A stretch of 63,939 bases of DNA from an uncultured Caulobacterales bacterium (GTDB taxonomy: Bacteria; Pseudomonadota; Alphaproteobacteria; Caulobacterales; Caulobacteraceae), in NCBI GenBank assembly GCA_903858185.1, contig CAIOHT010000038.1, positions 1-63,939 on the forward strand, read 5' to 3'. Position numbers and translations under genes: made by a program. Shown piece after piece: positions 10,652 to 19,311 of this stretch. Positions within the stretch are counted from its first letter, which is position 1; every line of letters starts with the position of its first letter. Below the pieces are notes generated by a model. The model saw nothing but the letters and a program-made list of their open reading frames with translations. It had not been told where the DNA came from and did no database searches.

Positions 10652-12463
10652 TCAGAGCGGCGCGCACGCGGTTTCCAGCCAGAGGCGAACCTCACTGTCC
10701 ACCAACGGCCCGATCAGTTCGAGCACCCGGGCGTGGTAGCCGTCCATCTGGGCGCGCTCTTCGTCGGTCAGCAAGTCGACCTCGATGCAGGCGCGGTCGA
10801 TCGGGGCCCAGGTGAGGTTTTCGAAGCCCAGCATCGGCCGCTCGCCGCCGGGAACGTCGGTGGCCTCGGTGACGAACTGCAGGTTCTCGATGCGGATGCC
10901 GTACTCACCCGGCTTGTAGTAGCCCGGCTCGTTGCTGAGGATCATGCCGGGCCGCAGGGCGACGGTGTTGGGGGCCTTGGCGATCCGCGCCGGACCCTCG
11001 TGCACGCCGAGATAGGCGCCGACGCCGTGACCGGTGCCGTGGTCGTAGTCGAGGCCGGCGTTCCACAGCGGCGCGCGGGCCAGGGCGTCCAGGGCTGATC
11101 CGGTCGTGCCCACCGGGAACCGGACGCGGGCCAGGTGGAGATGGCCTTTCAGCACCAGGGTGAAGCGCTGCCTCATTTCCTCGGACGGCGCGCCGATGGC
11201 CATGGTGCGGGTCACGTCGGTGGTGCCGTCGAGATACTGGCCGCCGCTGTCGACCAGCAGCAGGGAGCCCTGGGCACAGCGCTCGTTGCTGCGCTCGGTC
11301 GGGCGGTAGTGGGGCAGGGCGCCGTGGCCGTTGGCCGCGCCAATGGTGTCGAACGACAGGTCCTTCAACACGCCGGTCGCCTCGCGGAAGGCCTCCAGCT
11401 TCGCGACGGCCTCCTTCTCGTCGGGCGGGTTGATCTGCCCCTCGGTGGCGATCCAGTGGAGGAAGTTGGTCAGGGCCGCGCCATCGCGGATATGGGCGCG
11501 GCGCGCGCCCTCCAGCTCCGTGGCGTTCTTGCAGGCGCGCGGCATCGTGCAGGGGTCCATCCCGCGGACCACCTCGGCGCCCTCGGCGGCCAGGGTGTCG
11601 AAATACCAGGCCGAGGACTGGGCCGGATCGACCAGCACCTTCCTGCCCTTGAGGTCAGAGAGCGCCCCGGCGAGCGCATCGGGATGTTCCAGCGTGACCT
11701 GGTTGCCCAGCCACGCAGGGAGGTCCTCGGTCACCTTGGCCGGGTCGAGGAACAGGCGGGCGGTGCCGTCCGCGTTGAGCACGGCCTGTCCGATCGGCAG
11801 GGGCGAACGGATGACATCGCCGCCACGCACATTGAACAGCCAGGCGATCGAGGCAGGGGCGGTGATCACCGAGGCGTCCGCGCCGTCGCGGGCCAGGGTC
11901 TCGCCGACGCGTGCGCGCTTTGTGGCCGAGTCCTCGCCCGAGAACTCCAGCGGTTGGGGCACGACCGGCGCGGTCGGCTGGGGCGGACGCGACGCACCCC
12001 AGGCAGCGTCCAGCGGGTTGGGGTCAACCGGCTTCAGCGTCGCGCCGGCCTTGTCCGCGGCGGCGCGCAGATGGCCCAGCGCATCGGGGCTGTGCAGGCG
12101 GGGGTCGTAGCCGATCACAGCGCCCTTCGACGTGGTTTCGACATAGGCGGGCATCCCGCCCTCGACGAGATCGCGGATTTCGAAGACGCCCTGGTCAACC
12201 TGCTCACGGACCTGCAGCGTATAGCGGCCATCGACGAAGACGGCGGCGCGATCCGCGAGGATCACGGCCGAGCCGGCCGAGCCGGTGAAGCCGGTGGCCC
12301 AGGCGAGGCGGTCGTTGGCCTCCGGCAGGTATTCGTTCTGGTGCTCGTCCTCATGCGGAATGAGAAAGCCATCGAGGCCCTGGGCCTTCATGGCCTGACG
12401 GATCAGCGGAACGTGGCGGGGGCCGAACGAGGGGTCGGTCGATTCATCGAAGGTCTGGCGCAT
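10652..12463 (-). CDS. M24 family Xaa-Pro aminopeptidase
   Basis: Cytosolic two-metal peptidase that removes an N-terminal residue before proline. The 603-residue product has two creatinase-like N-terminal domains and the pita-bread catalytic domain with the five metal ligands: D in LLVDSGGQY, D in GTTDVTRT, H in HGTGHGVG, E in NEPGYY and E in RIENLQ. The three-domain length of about 600 residues fits the eukaryote-like aminopeptidase P subfamily rather than the 440-residue PepP. Start is ATG at 12463. Confidence 0.92.
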   Translation of the reverse strand: MRQTFDESTDPSFGPRHVPLIRQAMKAQGLDGFLIPHEDEHQNEYLPEANDRLAWATGFTGSAGSAVILADRAAVFVDGRYTLQVREQVDQGVFEIRDLVEGGMPAYVETTSKGAVIGYDPRLHSPDALGHLRAAADKAGATLKPVDPNPLDAAWGASRPPQPTAPVVPQPLEFSGEDSATKRARVGETLARDGADASVITAPASIAWLFNVRGGDVIRSPLPIGQAVLNADGTARLFLDPAKVTEDLPAWLGNQVTLEHPDALAGALSDLKGRKVLVDPAQSSAWYFDTLAAEGAEVVRGMDPCTMPRACKNATELEGARRAHIRDGAALTNFLHWIATEGQINPPDEKEAVAKLEAFREATGVLKDLSFDTIGAANGHGALPHYRPTERSNERCAQGSLLLVDSGGQYLDGTTDVTRTMAIGAPSEEMRQRFTLVLKGHLHLARVRFPVGTTGSALDALARAPLWNAGLDYDHGTGHGVGAYLGVHEGPARIAKAPNTVALRPGMILSNEPGYYKPGEYGIRIENLQFVTEATDVPGGERPMLGFENLTWAPIDRACIEVDLLTDEERAQMDGYHARVLELIGPLVDSEVRLWLETACAPL

Positions 12464-12568
12464 GGGGGCAACTTATTCATCCAGCAGCGTCCGCGCCACC
12501 GCCGGAAACGGATTGATAACCGGAGCAGCCCAGCCTGTGGGGATCTGCATCAACCCGGCTGAGCCCCC

Positions 12569-13105
12569 ATGACCTGCTGCGACCATATTGCGACCCCGCG
12601 GATGACGCGCCGAAAGGCGATGCAGGCCGTAGCCCTTGGCGCGGGCGTCAGCCTGCTGTCGACCCTTCAGCCGGGCGTCGCCCGGGCGGGCGGTCACACC
12701 GAGATGTTGTTGCTGACCTGCATGGATTTCCGCCTGGTCGACGATATCGAGACCTACATGAACGCGCGCGGTCTGAAGGAGAAGTACGACCACGTCGTTC
12801 TGGCCGGCGCCTCGCTGGGCGCGCTGAACGACCGGTTCCCGGCCTGGAGCGAGGTGTTCTGGCAGCACCTCGAACTCGCGATCAGCCTTCATAAGGTTCA
12901 CCGCGTGATGATCCTCGATCACCGCGACTGCGGCGCCTACAAGATGATCCTCGGCGAGCCCGCGGTGAAGGACGCCGAGACGGAACTGAAGAGCCATGTG
13001 AAGCAGCTCTACGCAGTCCGGTCGGCGATTCTGGTCAAGCACCCGCATATGGAAGTCGAGATCGGGCTGATGGCGCTCGACGGGACCGTTCTGCAGATCG
13101 TCTGA
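12569..13105 (+). CDS. Exported beta-carbonic-anhydrase-like protein
   Basis: A 178-residue protein whose N-terminus (TRRKAMQAVALGAG, about 13-26, then a hydrophobic run to VARA) looks like a twin-arginine signal. The mature part has CMDFR (C51, D53, R55) and HRDC (H118, C121). These are the Cys-Asp-Arg and His-x-x-Cys zinc-site pattern of beta-carbonic anhydrases. It is shorter than the usual 200-230 residues of active enzymes. Start is either ATG at 12569 or the ATG at 12602 just before the TRRK motif. Catalytic activity is inferred, not shown. It converges on 13109 with a 3-base gap. Confidence 0.7.
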   Translation: MTCCDHIATPRMTRRKAMQAVALGAGVSLLSTLQPGVARAGGHTEMLLLTCMDFRLVDDIETYMNARGLKEKYDHVVLAGASLGALNDRFPAWSEVFWQHLELAISLHKVHRVMILDHRDCGAYKMILGEPAVKDAETELKSHVKQLYAVRSAILVKHPHMEVEIGLMALDGTVLQIV

Positions 13106-13108
13106 GGC

Positions 13109-13519
13109 CTACTGCGGGGGCGTATCCGCCGGCGGAGGCGTATCCATCCGGGCGGCGTCGCTGGCGACGGCGGCGTCAGCGCTTTGGGCGGCGCGAGCCG
13201 CAGCGTCGCGGGCGCTGGCGGCGGCCTGGGCCGCATCGGCGGTCGTCTGGGCGGCTGCAGCGCGCGCGGACTGTTCGGCTGCGTTCAGCGTCGACTGGGC
13301 GCCGGCGAGGGCGCCTTCGGCGCGGCCCAGATCCTGGGCCTGGGCGATGGCAGCGTCGTCCGTTTCAGGCGCGGTCTGGCTGGTCACCATGAAGGCGACG
13401 GCGATGATGGCCACAACGGCGACGACTGCCGCTACGACCCAGGGGGTCGCGTTGCCGCCCCGCGGGCCGGCCGAGCGGGGGTCGTAGGGCGGCCGGTTGT
13501 TGGAATCGGTGCTGGTCAT
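13109..13519 (-). CDS. Small membrane-anchored Ala-rich protein, unknown function
   Basis: A 136-residue protein with a polar N-terminus (MTSTDSNNRPPYDPRS...), one transmembrane segment (ATPWVVAAVVAVVAIIAVAF, about 25-44), and a long Ala-rich, probably coiled-coil tail with many AA repeats that ends in a Pro-rich stretch. GGAGGG six bases before ATG at 13519 fixes the start; an in-frame start 42 bases further upstream has no such site. The tail is predicted to be periplasmic. No domain recognised. Confidence 0.75.
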   Translation of the reverse strand: MTSTDSNNRPPYDPRSAGPRGGNATPWVVAAVVAVVAIIAVAFMVTSQTAPETDDAAIAQAQDLGRAEGALAGAQSTLNAAEQSARAAAAQTTADAAQAAASARDAAARAAQSADAAVASDAARMDTPPPADTPPQ

Positions 13520-13586
13520 GGGCGGCCCTCCGTGGGGATGAGCCCCCGACCGCCAAGACAACGCGGCGCTCTGGTGGAGGTTCCGG

Positions 13587-14453
13587 TCAGGCCCGTTGCA
13601 GGACCAGGGTCGCCCAGGCGTCGCGGTGGATGCGTCGCACGACGCGGAAGCCCTTTGACAGGTAGGCCGCCTTCACGCGCCGTTCCTGGGTGCGCAGCAG
13701 GCCGGACAGGATGGCGATGCCGCCGGGGCGCAGGGCGCCCTTGATGTCCTGCGAAAGGGCCACCAGCGGCGGGGCGAGGATGTTGGCGAACACCAGATCG
13801 TAGGGCGCGTCCTGGCGCACCAGCCGGTGGTTCAGGCCGGATGCGTGGACGAACCGGGCGGTGGCCGCGTTCTCCTTCGCATTTTCGTTGGCGATCCGCA
13901 CGGACGGGCCGTCGATGTCGGTGCCGACGGCGCGGCGGGAGCCGGTGCGTGCGGCGGCCACGGCCAGAACGCCGGTGCCGCAGCCGACATCCAGCACCTT
14001 GCCGAAGCGCCGGCCCTTGAGCAGGTCATGGTAGGCGCGAAGGCAGCCGGCCGTGGTGCCGTGGTGGCCGGTGCCGAAGGCCGCGCCGGCCTCGATGCGC
14101 AGCGCCACTGCGTTCACCGGCACCCGGCCCGTGTCATGGACGCCGTAGACGAAGAAGCGGCCCTCGCGCACCGGCGGCAGGCCCGAGAGGGCCATGGCCA
14201 GCCAGTCCGCGTCGGCGAGCGGCTCGACGGTCACCGTCAGGCCGCCAGAGGCGATCAGCGAGGCCTCGATCCCTTCGGCCTCGTCGGTCGAGGTCGGGAA
14301 GGCGTCGATGCGCCAGAGGCCCCTGTCCTCGTCCTCTTCGAGGATCGAGTAGGTCGCACCCTCCAGCATCGGGTTGGCGTCGAGGGCTTCGGCGGCGGCT
14401 TCAGCCAGGGCGCGGGGGCCCCGGGCGATGATCTGGACGGCTTGATCGGTCAT
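13587..14453 (-). CDS. prmA: Ribosomal protein L11 methyltransferase PrmA
   Basis: SAM-dependent enzyme that trimethylates ribosomal protein L11. The 288-residue product has the motif I sequence [16 protein letters not shown] and the upstream [18 protein letters not shown] stretch typical of PrmA. It also has [15 protein letters not shown], which contains the N-I-L-A-x-P substrate-site motif. ATG at 14453 (MTDQAVQII) is the likely start. An open frame extends 195 bases upstream but would overlap the neighbouring gene and adds low-complexity sequence. Confidence 0.93.
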   Translation of the reverse strand: MTDQAVQIIARGPRALAEAAAEALDANPMLEGATYSILEEDEDRGLWRIDAFPTSTDEAEGIEASLIASGGLTVTVEPLADADWLAMALSGLPPVREGRFFVYGVHDTGRVPVNAVALRIEAGAAFGTGHHGTTAGCLRAYHDLLKGRRFGKVLDVGCGTGVLAVAAARTGSRRAVGTDIDGPSVRIANENAKENAATARFVHASGLNHRLVRQDAPYDLVFANILAPPLVALSQDIKGALRPGGIAILSGLLRTQERRVKAAYLSKGFRVVRRIHRDAWATLVLQRA

Positions 14454-14484
14454 GGCGTCCCCATAACGACCGGGACGCCATCCG

Positions 14485-15498
14485 TCACGCAGCCTTCCGG
14501 TCGACCGTCCGTCGACGGGCGGGCTTGCGGGCAGGCTTGGCCGGCTCGGCGACGATGGCCCAGTCCGGCGCCATGCCCTCGCGCCAGCGGATGCAGCCCG
14601 GCGCGGACAGATCGACATCGAACTGGCGCAGGTGCGCGCGCTCGGCATTGCCGGACGGCGGCGCCCAGGTCTTCAGCGCCTTGGCGGCCAGCAGATAGGC
14701 CGGCGAGAACGCCTGCATCATGCCGCGCGACTTCGGCGCCCGACCCAGCGCCCGGCGCATCCGGCCGTTGGTGTAGAAGACGGCGTTGGTCAGCATCGAC
14801 TGCGGCGAGGAGAACTCGATCGAAATCGAGACGTTCAGGTCGTCGCCGTTGACCACCCGATGCGGTGAATGCTGCGGCCAGAACGCCGCCTGTCCGGGCT
14901 TCAGCGTGACCGGCAGGACGTGATCCTCCAGCGCCGGCGACCAGGGCAGGTCCGACAGGTTTTCCTTGAGCAGGATGGCTTCCAGCGCCGCCTCGGTGAC
15001 GATGTCCTGGCGCGGCGGATAGACGTGGATCGTCTTGTGGCCGCGGATATGCCACAGCATCGTTTCGGCCGGGTCGACGTGGAAATAGATGCCCATGCGC
15101 GGGCTGGAGATCAGCACCGCCGCGTCCGCGGTCAGCACCGGCAGGCCGGTGGCTTTCGAGAACTCGGCCATCAGCTGGTCGAACACGACCTTGTAGCGCG
15201 GGTTCTTCGTCATCGCGCTGCGCGGGGACACCCACAGGGCGCCGGTGCGGGCCGCCGTGACCAGCTCCTCGCCGCTCATGCCGTTGGCCTCGCCGGCAAT
15301 CCAGCGGACGTCGGCCGGCGGGTTGGGCTGCATGGTGCAGATCGTCACCTCGTCGCGCGGATGCTCGTCCAGCAGGTTGGCCAGCGCGGAGTCCGTGAAC
15401 AGGCCGGTCTGCTCCAGTCTGTGGTTGAAGCGCATGACTTCCTTGCGGACGATCTTCTTCTGGTCGGCGTTCAGCGGCGGAAGAATGCGGTCGGTCAT
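14485..15498 (-). CDS. Cupin/JmjC-type Fe(II) oxygenase-like protein
   Basis: A 337-residue protein with a double-stranded beta-helix iron site: H140 and D142 in [11 protein letters not shown], and H213 in [13 protein letters not shown] basic segment, [11 protein letters not shown], could hold 2-oxoglutarate. This resembles the JmjC/cupin-8 group of hydroxylases, some of which act on tRNA or ribosomal proteins. The substrate here is unknown. The C-terminus is Lys/Arg-rich ([10 protein letters not shown]), which could bind nucleic acid. It lies 31 bases upstream of prmA on the same strand, so a ribosome-related target is possible but unproven. ATG at 15498. Confidence 0.72.
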   Translation of the reverse strand: MTDRILPPLNADQKKIVRKEVMRFNHRLEQTGLFTDSALANLLDEHPRDEVTICTMQPNPPADVRWIAGEANGMSGEELVTAARTGALWVSPRSAMTKNPRYKVVFDQLMAEFSKATGLPVLTADAAVLISSPRMGIYFHVDPAETMLWHIRGHKTIHVYPPRQDIVTEAALEAILLKENLSDLPWSPALEDHVLPVTLKPGQAAFWPQHSPHRVVNGDDLNVSISIEFSSPQSMLTNAVFYTNGRMRRALGRAPKSRGMMQAFSPAYLLAAKALKTWAPPSGNAERAHLRQFDVDLSAPGCIRWREGMAPDWAIVAEPAKPARKPARRRTVDRKAA

Positions 15499-15576
15499 GC
15501 TCGGTGTCCCATTGCGGCGCAGGCTGGCGTTCGCGCAGCAAGGGATTTGCCAAGAGGGGCGGCGCCTCATCCGTTT

Positions 15577-15672
15577 CCCCGGCGAACGCCGGGGCCCAGA
15601 TCGAAGGGCCCGCTGCCGGCGCATTGGCCACTCGCCATAGCGCCCCTCGCTGAATCCCGGCCTTCGCCGGGA
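15577..15672. repeat. Pair of short palindromic hairpins
   Basis: CCCCGGCG-AA-CGCCGGGG (15577-15594) and TCCCGGC-CTTC-GCCGGGA (15655-15672) lie between two minus-strand genes. Both are perfect GC-rich stems with tight loops and no T-run. They look like intergenic palindromic repeats rather than terminators of one gene. Confidence 0.55.
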
Positions 15673-15690
15673 AGGCGGGTCTTGTCGAGT

Positions 15691-16017
15691 TTACGGCTTT
15701 GGTCCGCCGAGCGGACCGGATGTGTCGGCTCCGTAGGCGTCGGCGGACGTCGCGCTCGCCGGCGGGAACACCGCCGCGATCGGTCGAGCCGGCTTCAGGG
15801 GGGGAACAGTCATCGCGGCCGCGAGACCGCCCAGGATGTCGCCGTCGACGCTGGGATAGCGGACGGTCGTCGCCGCGGGCGCCGGCGCATCGACGGTCTG
15901 CGCCGCCGCCGCCGCCCGGACCGCATCTGCGCGGCTGGCGGCATAGGGCCGCTGGTCGGCCGCCGCCCCCTGTCCGAAAGCGATCGCACCGGCCAGCATC
16001 AGGGCGGAAATCGTCAT
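15691..16017 (-). CDS. Small secreted protein of unknown function
   Basis: A 108-residue product starting with a short signal peptide (MTISALMLAGAIAFGQGAAA, cleavage near residue 20). The mature part is Ala/Pro-rich with no recognised domain and ends in GPLGGPKP. GAGGAGG lies just upstream of ATG at 16017, a strong ribosome site that supports a real gene. Function unknown. Confidence 0.65.
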   Translation of the reverse strand: MTISALMLAGAIAFGQGAAADQRPYAASRADAVRAAAAAQTVDAPAPAATTVRYPSVDGDILGGLAAAMTVPPLKPARPIAAVFPPASATSADAYGADTSGPLGGPKP

Positions 16018-16106
16018 CGGAAGCCTCCTCGCACGTGTCTCGCAGGCAGAGCGCGGAAGCGGGGGATTGGTTGCGTTCGCGGGGTGACTGTCTCGCGTGC
16101 TGTGAT

Positions 16107-16276
16107 CCTTCTCCCCTTGCGGGAGAAGGTGGCCTCTGAAGGAGGTCGGATGAGGGGTTGAAGGGCGGTTCAGCCTGGAGAATCCCGTCCGCTACCCGGC
16201 TGTTTCCGCGCGATCCCTCATCCGTCAGCCCCGGATCAAGTTCGGGGCTGACACCTTCTCCCGCAAGGGGAGAAGG
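16107..16276. repeat. 25-base exact inverted repeat, intergenic element
   Basis: The arm 16107-16131 is the exact reverse complement of 16252-16276. Each arm also folds on itself (CCTTCTCCC / GGGAGAAGG type). Between them, GGATGAGGG (near 16149) and CCCTCATCC (near 16215) form an inner pair. This is a known style of dispersed intergenic element in alphaproteobacterial genomes. No open frame is present inside. Confidence 0.72.
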
Positions 16277-16436
16277 GGCGTTTGGGGCGGCGTTACTGGC
16301 GTGCATCCAGGCATTTTACGGCCGCCTGATCGGGTGACGCGCTGATCGCGGGACGATTTGGGGCGGGTGTCTCGTGAATGTCCTACCTTGTCCCGGGATT
16401 ATACGTCCCGGGAGTCTTCACTCAGCCATCCCCCAA

Positions 16437-16563
16437 CCGTCATCGTCGGACTTGTTCCGACGACCCAAGAACACGGTACTGGAAATCAGGTCGTGGATGC
16501 GGCGGGCTGACATCTCCGGACCACTGTGTGCATGGGTCGTCGGAACAAGTCCGACGATGACGG
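16437..16563. repeat. 31-base exact inverted repeat with nested hairpins
   Basis: The arm 16437-16467 is the exact reverse complement of 16533-16563. Each arm contains its own hairpin, TCGTCGGA-CTTGT-TCCGACGA or its complement. The right arm ends 20 bases before the end of the convergent-strand helicase gene. The ACTTGT loop recurs in the element at 48349-48379, which suggests a dispersed repeat family. Confidence 0.75.
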
Positions 16564-16583
16564 AGGAGAGAAGCGCGGGCGGC

Positions 16584-18905
16584 TCACCCCTTCTCCACGA
16601 ACCCGTCGAGCACCTTCTTCGTCCCGGCCTTGTCGAAGTCGACGGTGAGCTTGTTGCCCTCGACCGCGGACACTTTCCCGTAGCCGAACTTGATGTGGAA
16701 CACGCGGTCGCCGCGCTTGTAGTCGCTGGCGGCGGAGCCCTCGGACACCGCGACCAGCTTGCCTTCGCCTTCCAGCACCTGGGTGCGGCCGGCGGGGCCG
16801 CCGTGGTAGCCGCGTTCCTGGGCGCGTTTCCAGCCGGGGGAGGAATAGCCGGCGCCGAAGGTGCGGTCGTCATCCCAGCGGCTGGAGGTCGGCTGGGCCA
16901 TGCCCGGGCCGCCGCCGTAGTAGCCCGTCTCGCTGCTGGCCTCGACATTGGCCAGCGGCAGCTCATCGACGAAGCGGCTGGGCAGCTGGCTAGTCCAGCG
17001 GCCATAGACCATGCGGTTGGCGACGAAGCTGATGCGCGCCTCCTGGCGGGCGCGGGTGACGCCGACGTAGGCCAGGCGGCGTTCCTCCTCGAGGCCCTTC
17101 TCGCCGGACTCGTCCATGCTGCGCTGGCTGGGGAAGACGCCTTCCTCCCAGCCCGGCAGGAAGACCAGCGGGAACTCCAGCCCCTTGGCCGCGTGCAGGG
17201 TCATGATCTGCACCGCGTCGTCGCCCCGGCCGCGGTCGAGGTCCATGACCAGCGAAACGTGCTCCAGGTAGTCGCCGAGGGTATCGAAGGCGCCCATCGA
17301 CTGAACCAGTTCCTTGAGGTTCTCCAGCCGGGTCTGGCTGGTCGGTCCCTTGTCGAGGCGCAAGGCGTCCGTGTAGCCGCTCTCCTCAAGGATCGTCTCG
17401 GTCAGGCGGTCGTGGTGCGTGCCTGTCGCCGACAGGTGCGCCCAGCGGTCGAGGTCGCGGATGAAGTTGGCCAGCGCCGTGCGGGTGCGGGGCGTGATTT
17501 CATCGGTCTGGACGATGCCGCGTGACGCGGTGACCGCCGAGACCCCGCCGCCGCGGGCGATCTGCAGGATCTTCTGCACCGTGGTGTCGCCGATGCCGCG
17601 CTTGGGCACGTTGATGATCCGCTCGAAGGCCAGGTCATCGTCGGGCGACTGGACCAGCCGCAGATAGGCGTGGGCGTCGCGGATCTCGGCGCGCTCGAAG
17701 AAGCGCGGGCCGCCGACCACCGTGTAGGGGATCTGCAGCATCACGAACCGCTCTTCGAAGGCCCGCATCTGGAAGCTGGCCCGGACCAGGATCGCGGCGT
17801 CGCGGTACTTGCGGCCGTCCTTCTTCCAGCGCTCGATCTCCTCGGCGACCAGCCGGCTTTCGGCCTCGCCGTCCCAGACGCCGCGCACGCGGACCTTTTC
17901 GCCCTCGTCGCCCTCGGTCCAGAGCGTCTTGCCCAGCCGGCCCTTGTTGACCGCGATCAGGCCGCTGGCGGCGGCGAGGATGTGGCTGGTGGAGCGGTAG
18001 TTGCGCTCCAGCCGGATCACCGTCGCGCCCGGGAAGTCGCGCTCGAAGCGCAGGATGTTGTCCACCTCCGCGCCGCGCCAGCCGTAGATCGACTGGTCGT
18101 CGTCGCCGACGCAGCAGACGTTCTGGCGCTTCTGGGCCAGCAGCCGCAGCCACAGGTACTGGGCGACGTTGGTGTCCTGGTACTCGTCGACGAGGATGTA
18201 GCGGAAGCGGTCGTGGTACTCGGCCAGCACATCCGGATGCTGCTGGAAGATAGTCAGGTTGTGCAGCAGCAGGTCGCCGAAGTCGCAGGCGTTCAGCACC
18301 CGCAGCCGGTCCTGGTACATTTTGTAGAGCTGCTGGCCGCGATTGCTGGCGAACACCGCGCCTTCCGACGGTGGCAGGCGCTCCGGCGTCCAGCCACGGT
18401 TCTTCCAGTGGTCGATCAGGCCCGACAAGGCCTTGGGCGTCCAGCGCTTGGCGTCGATGTTCTCGGCCAGCAGGATCTGCTTGATCAGCCGCTCCTGATC
18501 GTCGGTGTCGAGGATCGTGAACGTCGACTTCAGTCCGACCAGCTCGGCGTGGCGGCGGAGGATCTGGGCGGCGATCGAGTGGAAGGTGCCCAGCCAGCGC
18601 AGGCCCTCGGCCTGCGGGCCGATGATCTGGGTGATCCGCTCACGCATCTCGCGGGCGGCCTTGTTGGTGAAGGTGACGCTCAGCAGCTCCCAGGGGCGCG
18701 CCTTGCCGGTCGACAGGATGTGCGCCAGCCGCGTGGTCAGCACCCGCGTCTTGCCCGTTCCGGCGCCGGCCAGCACCAGGATCGGTCCCTCCGTCGCCTC
18801 GACGGCGGCCTTCTGTTCGGGGTTCAGGCCCTCGAGATAGGCGGGTGCGCCGTCGACACGGGCGAGGTCGCTGATACGCGGTTGGGGCAGGGGAGAGTCG
18901 GACAT
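16584..18905 (-). CDS. uvrD: UvrD/PcrA-type superfamily 1 DNA helicase
   Basis: ATP-dependent 3'-5' helicase for nucleotide excision and mismatch repair. The 773-residue product has Walker A GAGTGKT (47-53), motif II DEYQDT, motif III GDDDQSIYGWRGA, motif IV LERNYRS and the late motifs with VGVTRARQ. It ends in the Tudor-like PcrA domain (GDRVFHIKFGYGKV ... VDFDKAGTKKVL) that contacts RNA polymerase. Start is ATG at 18905. Length is usual for the family. Confidence 0.95.
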   Translation of the reverse strand: MSDSPLPQPRISDLARVDGAPAYLEGLNPEQKAAVEATEGPILVLAGAGTGKTRVLTTRLAHILSTGKARPWELLSVTFTNKAAREMRERITQIIGPQAEGLRWLGTFHSIAAQILRRHAELVGLKSTFTILDTDDQERLIKQILLAENIDAKRWTPKALSGLIDHWKNRGWTPERLPPSEGAVFASNRGQQLYKMYQDRLRVLNACDFGDLLLHNLTIFQQHPDVLAEYHDRFRYILVDEYQDTNVAQYLWLRLLAQKRQNVCCVGDDDQSIYGWRGAEVDNILRFERDFPGATVIRLERNYRSTSHILAAASGLIAVNKGRLGKTLWTEGDEGEKVRVRGVWDGEAESRLVAEEIERWKKDGRKYRDAAILVRASFQMRAFEERFVMLQIPYTVVGGPRFFERAEIRDAHAYLRLVQSPDDDLAFERIINVPKRGIGDTTVQKILQIARGGGVSAVTASRGIVQTDEITPRTRTALANFIRDLDRWAHLSATGTHHDRLTETILEESGYTDALRLDKGPTSQTRLENLKELVQSMGAFDTLGDYLEHVSLVMDLDRGRGDDAVQIMTLHAAKGLEFPLVFLPGWEEGVFPSQRSMDESGEKGLEEERRLAYVGVTRARQEARISFVANRMVYGRWTSQLPSRFVDELPLANVEASSETGYYGGGPGMAQPTSSRWDDDRTFGAGYSSPGWKRAQERGYHGGPAGRTQVLEGEGKLVAVSEGSAASDYKRGDRVFHIKFGYGKVSAVEGNKLTVDFDKAGTKKVLDGFVEKG

Positions 18906-18942
18906 CGGAACATATGTAGCACACCGCGTGCGTCGCTTAAGC

Positions 18943-18967
18943 GGAACCGCCCGGTTCGGACGTCGTT
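18943..18967 (+). promoter_or_regulatory. General stress (EcfG/SigT-type) promoter
   Basis: GGAAC (18943-18947), 16 bases, CGTT (18964-18967): an exact match to the alphaproteobacterial general stress sigma factor consensus GGAAC-N16/17-CGTT. It lies 33 bases before the start of the small membrane protein gene at 19001, a proper distance for a -35/-10 pair and a short leader. Activity is inferred from the match. Confidence 0.75.
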
Positions 18968-19000
18968 ATTCGCGGCACAACCCTTCGGAAGGAACATCCC

Positions 19001-19207
19001 ATGGCCGAACAATCCTCCGGCTCCGGCGCGACGCCCTGGCTTGCCTTCATGGTCGGGGGCCCGGTGGTCGTCGCGGCGATCATCGGTTTCATGATGTACT
19101 CGGGCCAGTCGCTCCTCCCCCACCGCACGGTCGAGGTGAAGATCGCGGCGCCGCAGATTCCGGATGCGCCGAAGCTGCCCGACGCGCCGCTGCCCAAGCC
19201 GCAGTAA
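19001..19207 (+). CDS. Small single-pass membrane protein, likely stress-induced
   Basis: A 68-residue protein: short polar N-terminus, one membrane segment (WLAFMVGGPVVVAAIIGFMM, about 13-32), then a Pro-rich tail with a DAPKLPDAPLPKP pattern, probably periplasmic. A strong GGAAGGA site precedes ATG at 19001, and a consensus general-stress promoter lies upstream. No family recognised. The promoter suggests a role in the envelope stress response, but nothing in the protein names one. Confidence 0.72.
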   Translation: MAEQSSGSGATPWLAFMVGGPVVVAAIIGFMMYSGQSLLPHRTVEVKIAAPQIPDAPKLPDAPLPKPQ

Positions 19208-19263
19208 CTGCGGCCTGATCGTCACGGTCGCGGTTCTGTGATTGCGAGGCTCTTGCATAAAGA

Positions 19264-19279
19264 TGACGCCTGCGTCATT
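19264..19279. promoter_or_regulatory. Palindrome upstream of the Coq4 gene, possible operator
   Basis: ATGACGC-CT-GCGTCAT is a perfect 7-base inverted repeat, extended by AAAG / TTTT on its flanks. It sits 33 bases before the Coq4 start. It could be a repressor operator or a weak terminator for the gene at 19001. The trailing T-run is only four bases long. Confidence 0.4.
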
Positions 19280-19311
19280 TTCAGAGTCACAAGTCACCAG
19301 GATCGCGACCC

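Larger units (their letters stand above)
16018..16583. other. Long non-coding gap filled with palindromic repeats
   Basis: No convincing gene was seen between the start of the secreted protein and the end of the helicase gene. It contains a 25-base exact inverted repeat (16107-16276), a 31-base exact inverted repeat (16437-16563), and two copies of the self-palindromic octamer TCCCGGGA (16391-16398 and 16406-16413) 15 bases apart. This is the most repeat-rich intergenic stretch in the window. Confidence 0.7.

Noticed and set aside
16374..17525. A 383-codon plus-strand frame over the end of uvrD
   Set aside because: Most of it is the complement of the helicase gene and the rest is made of intergenic inverted repeats; no protein-like features.
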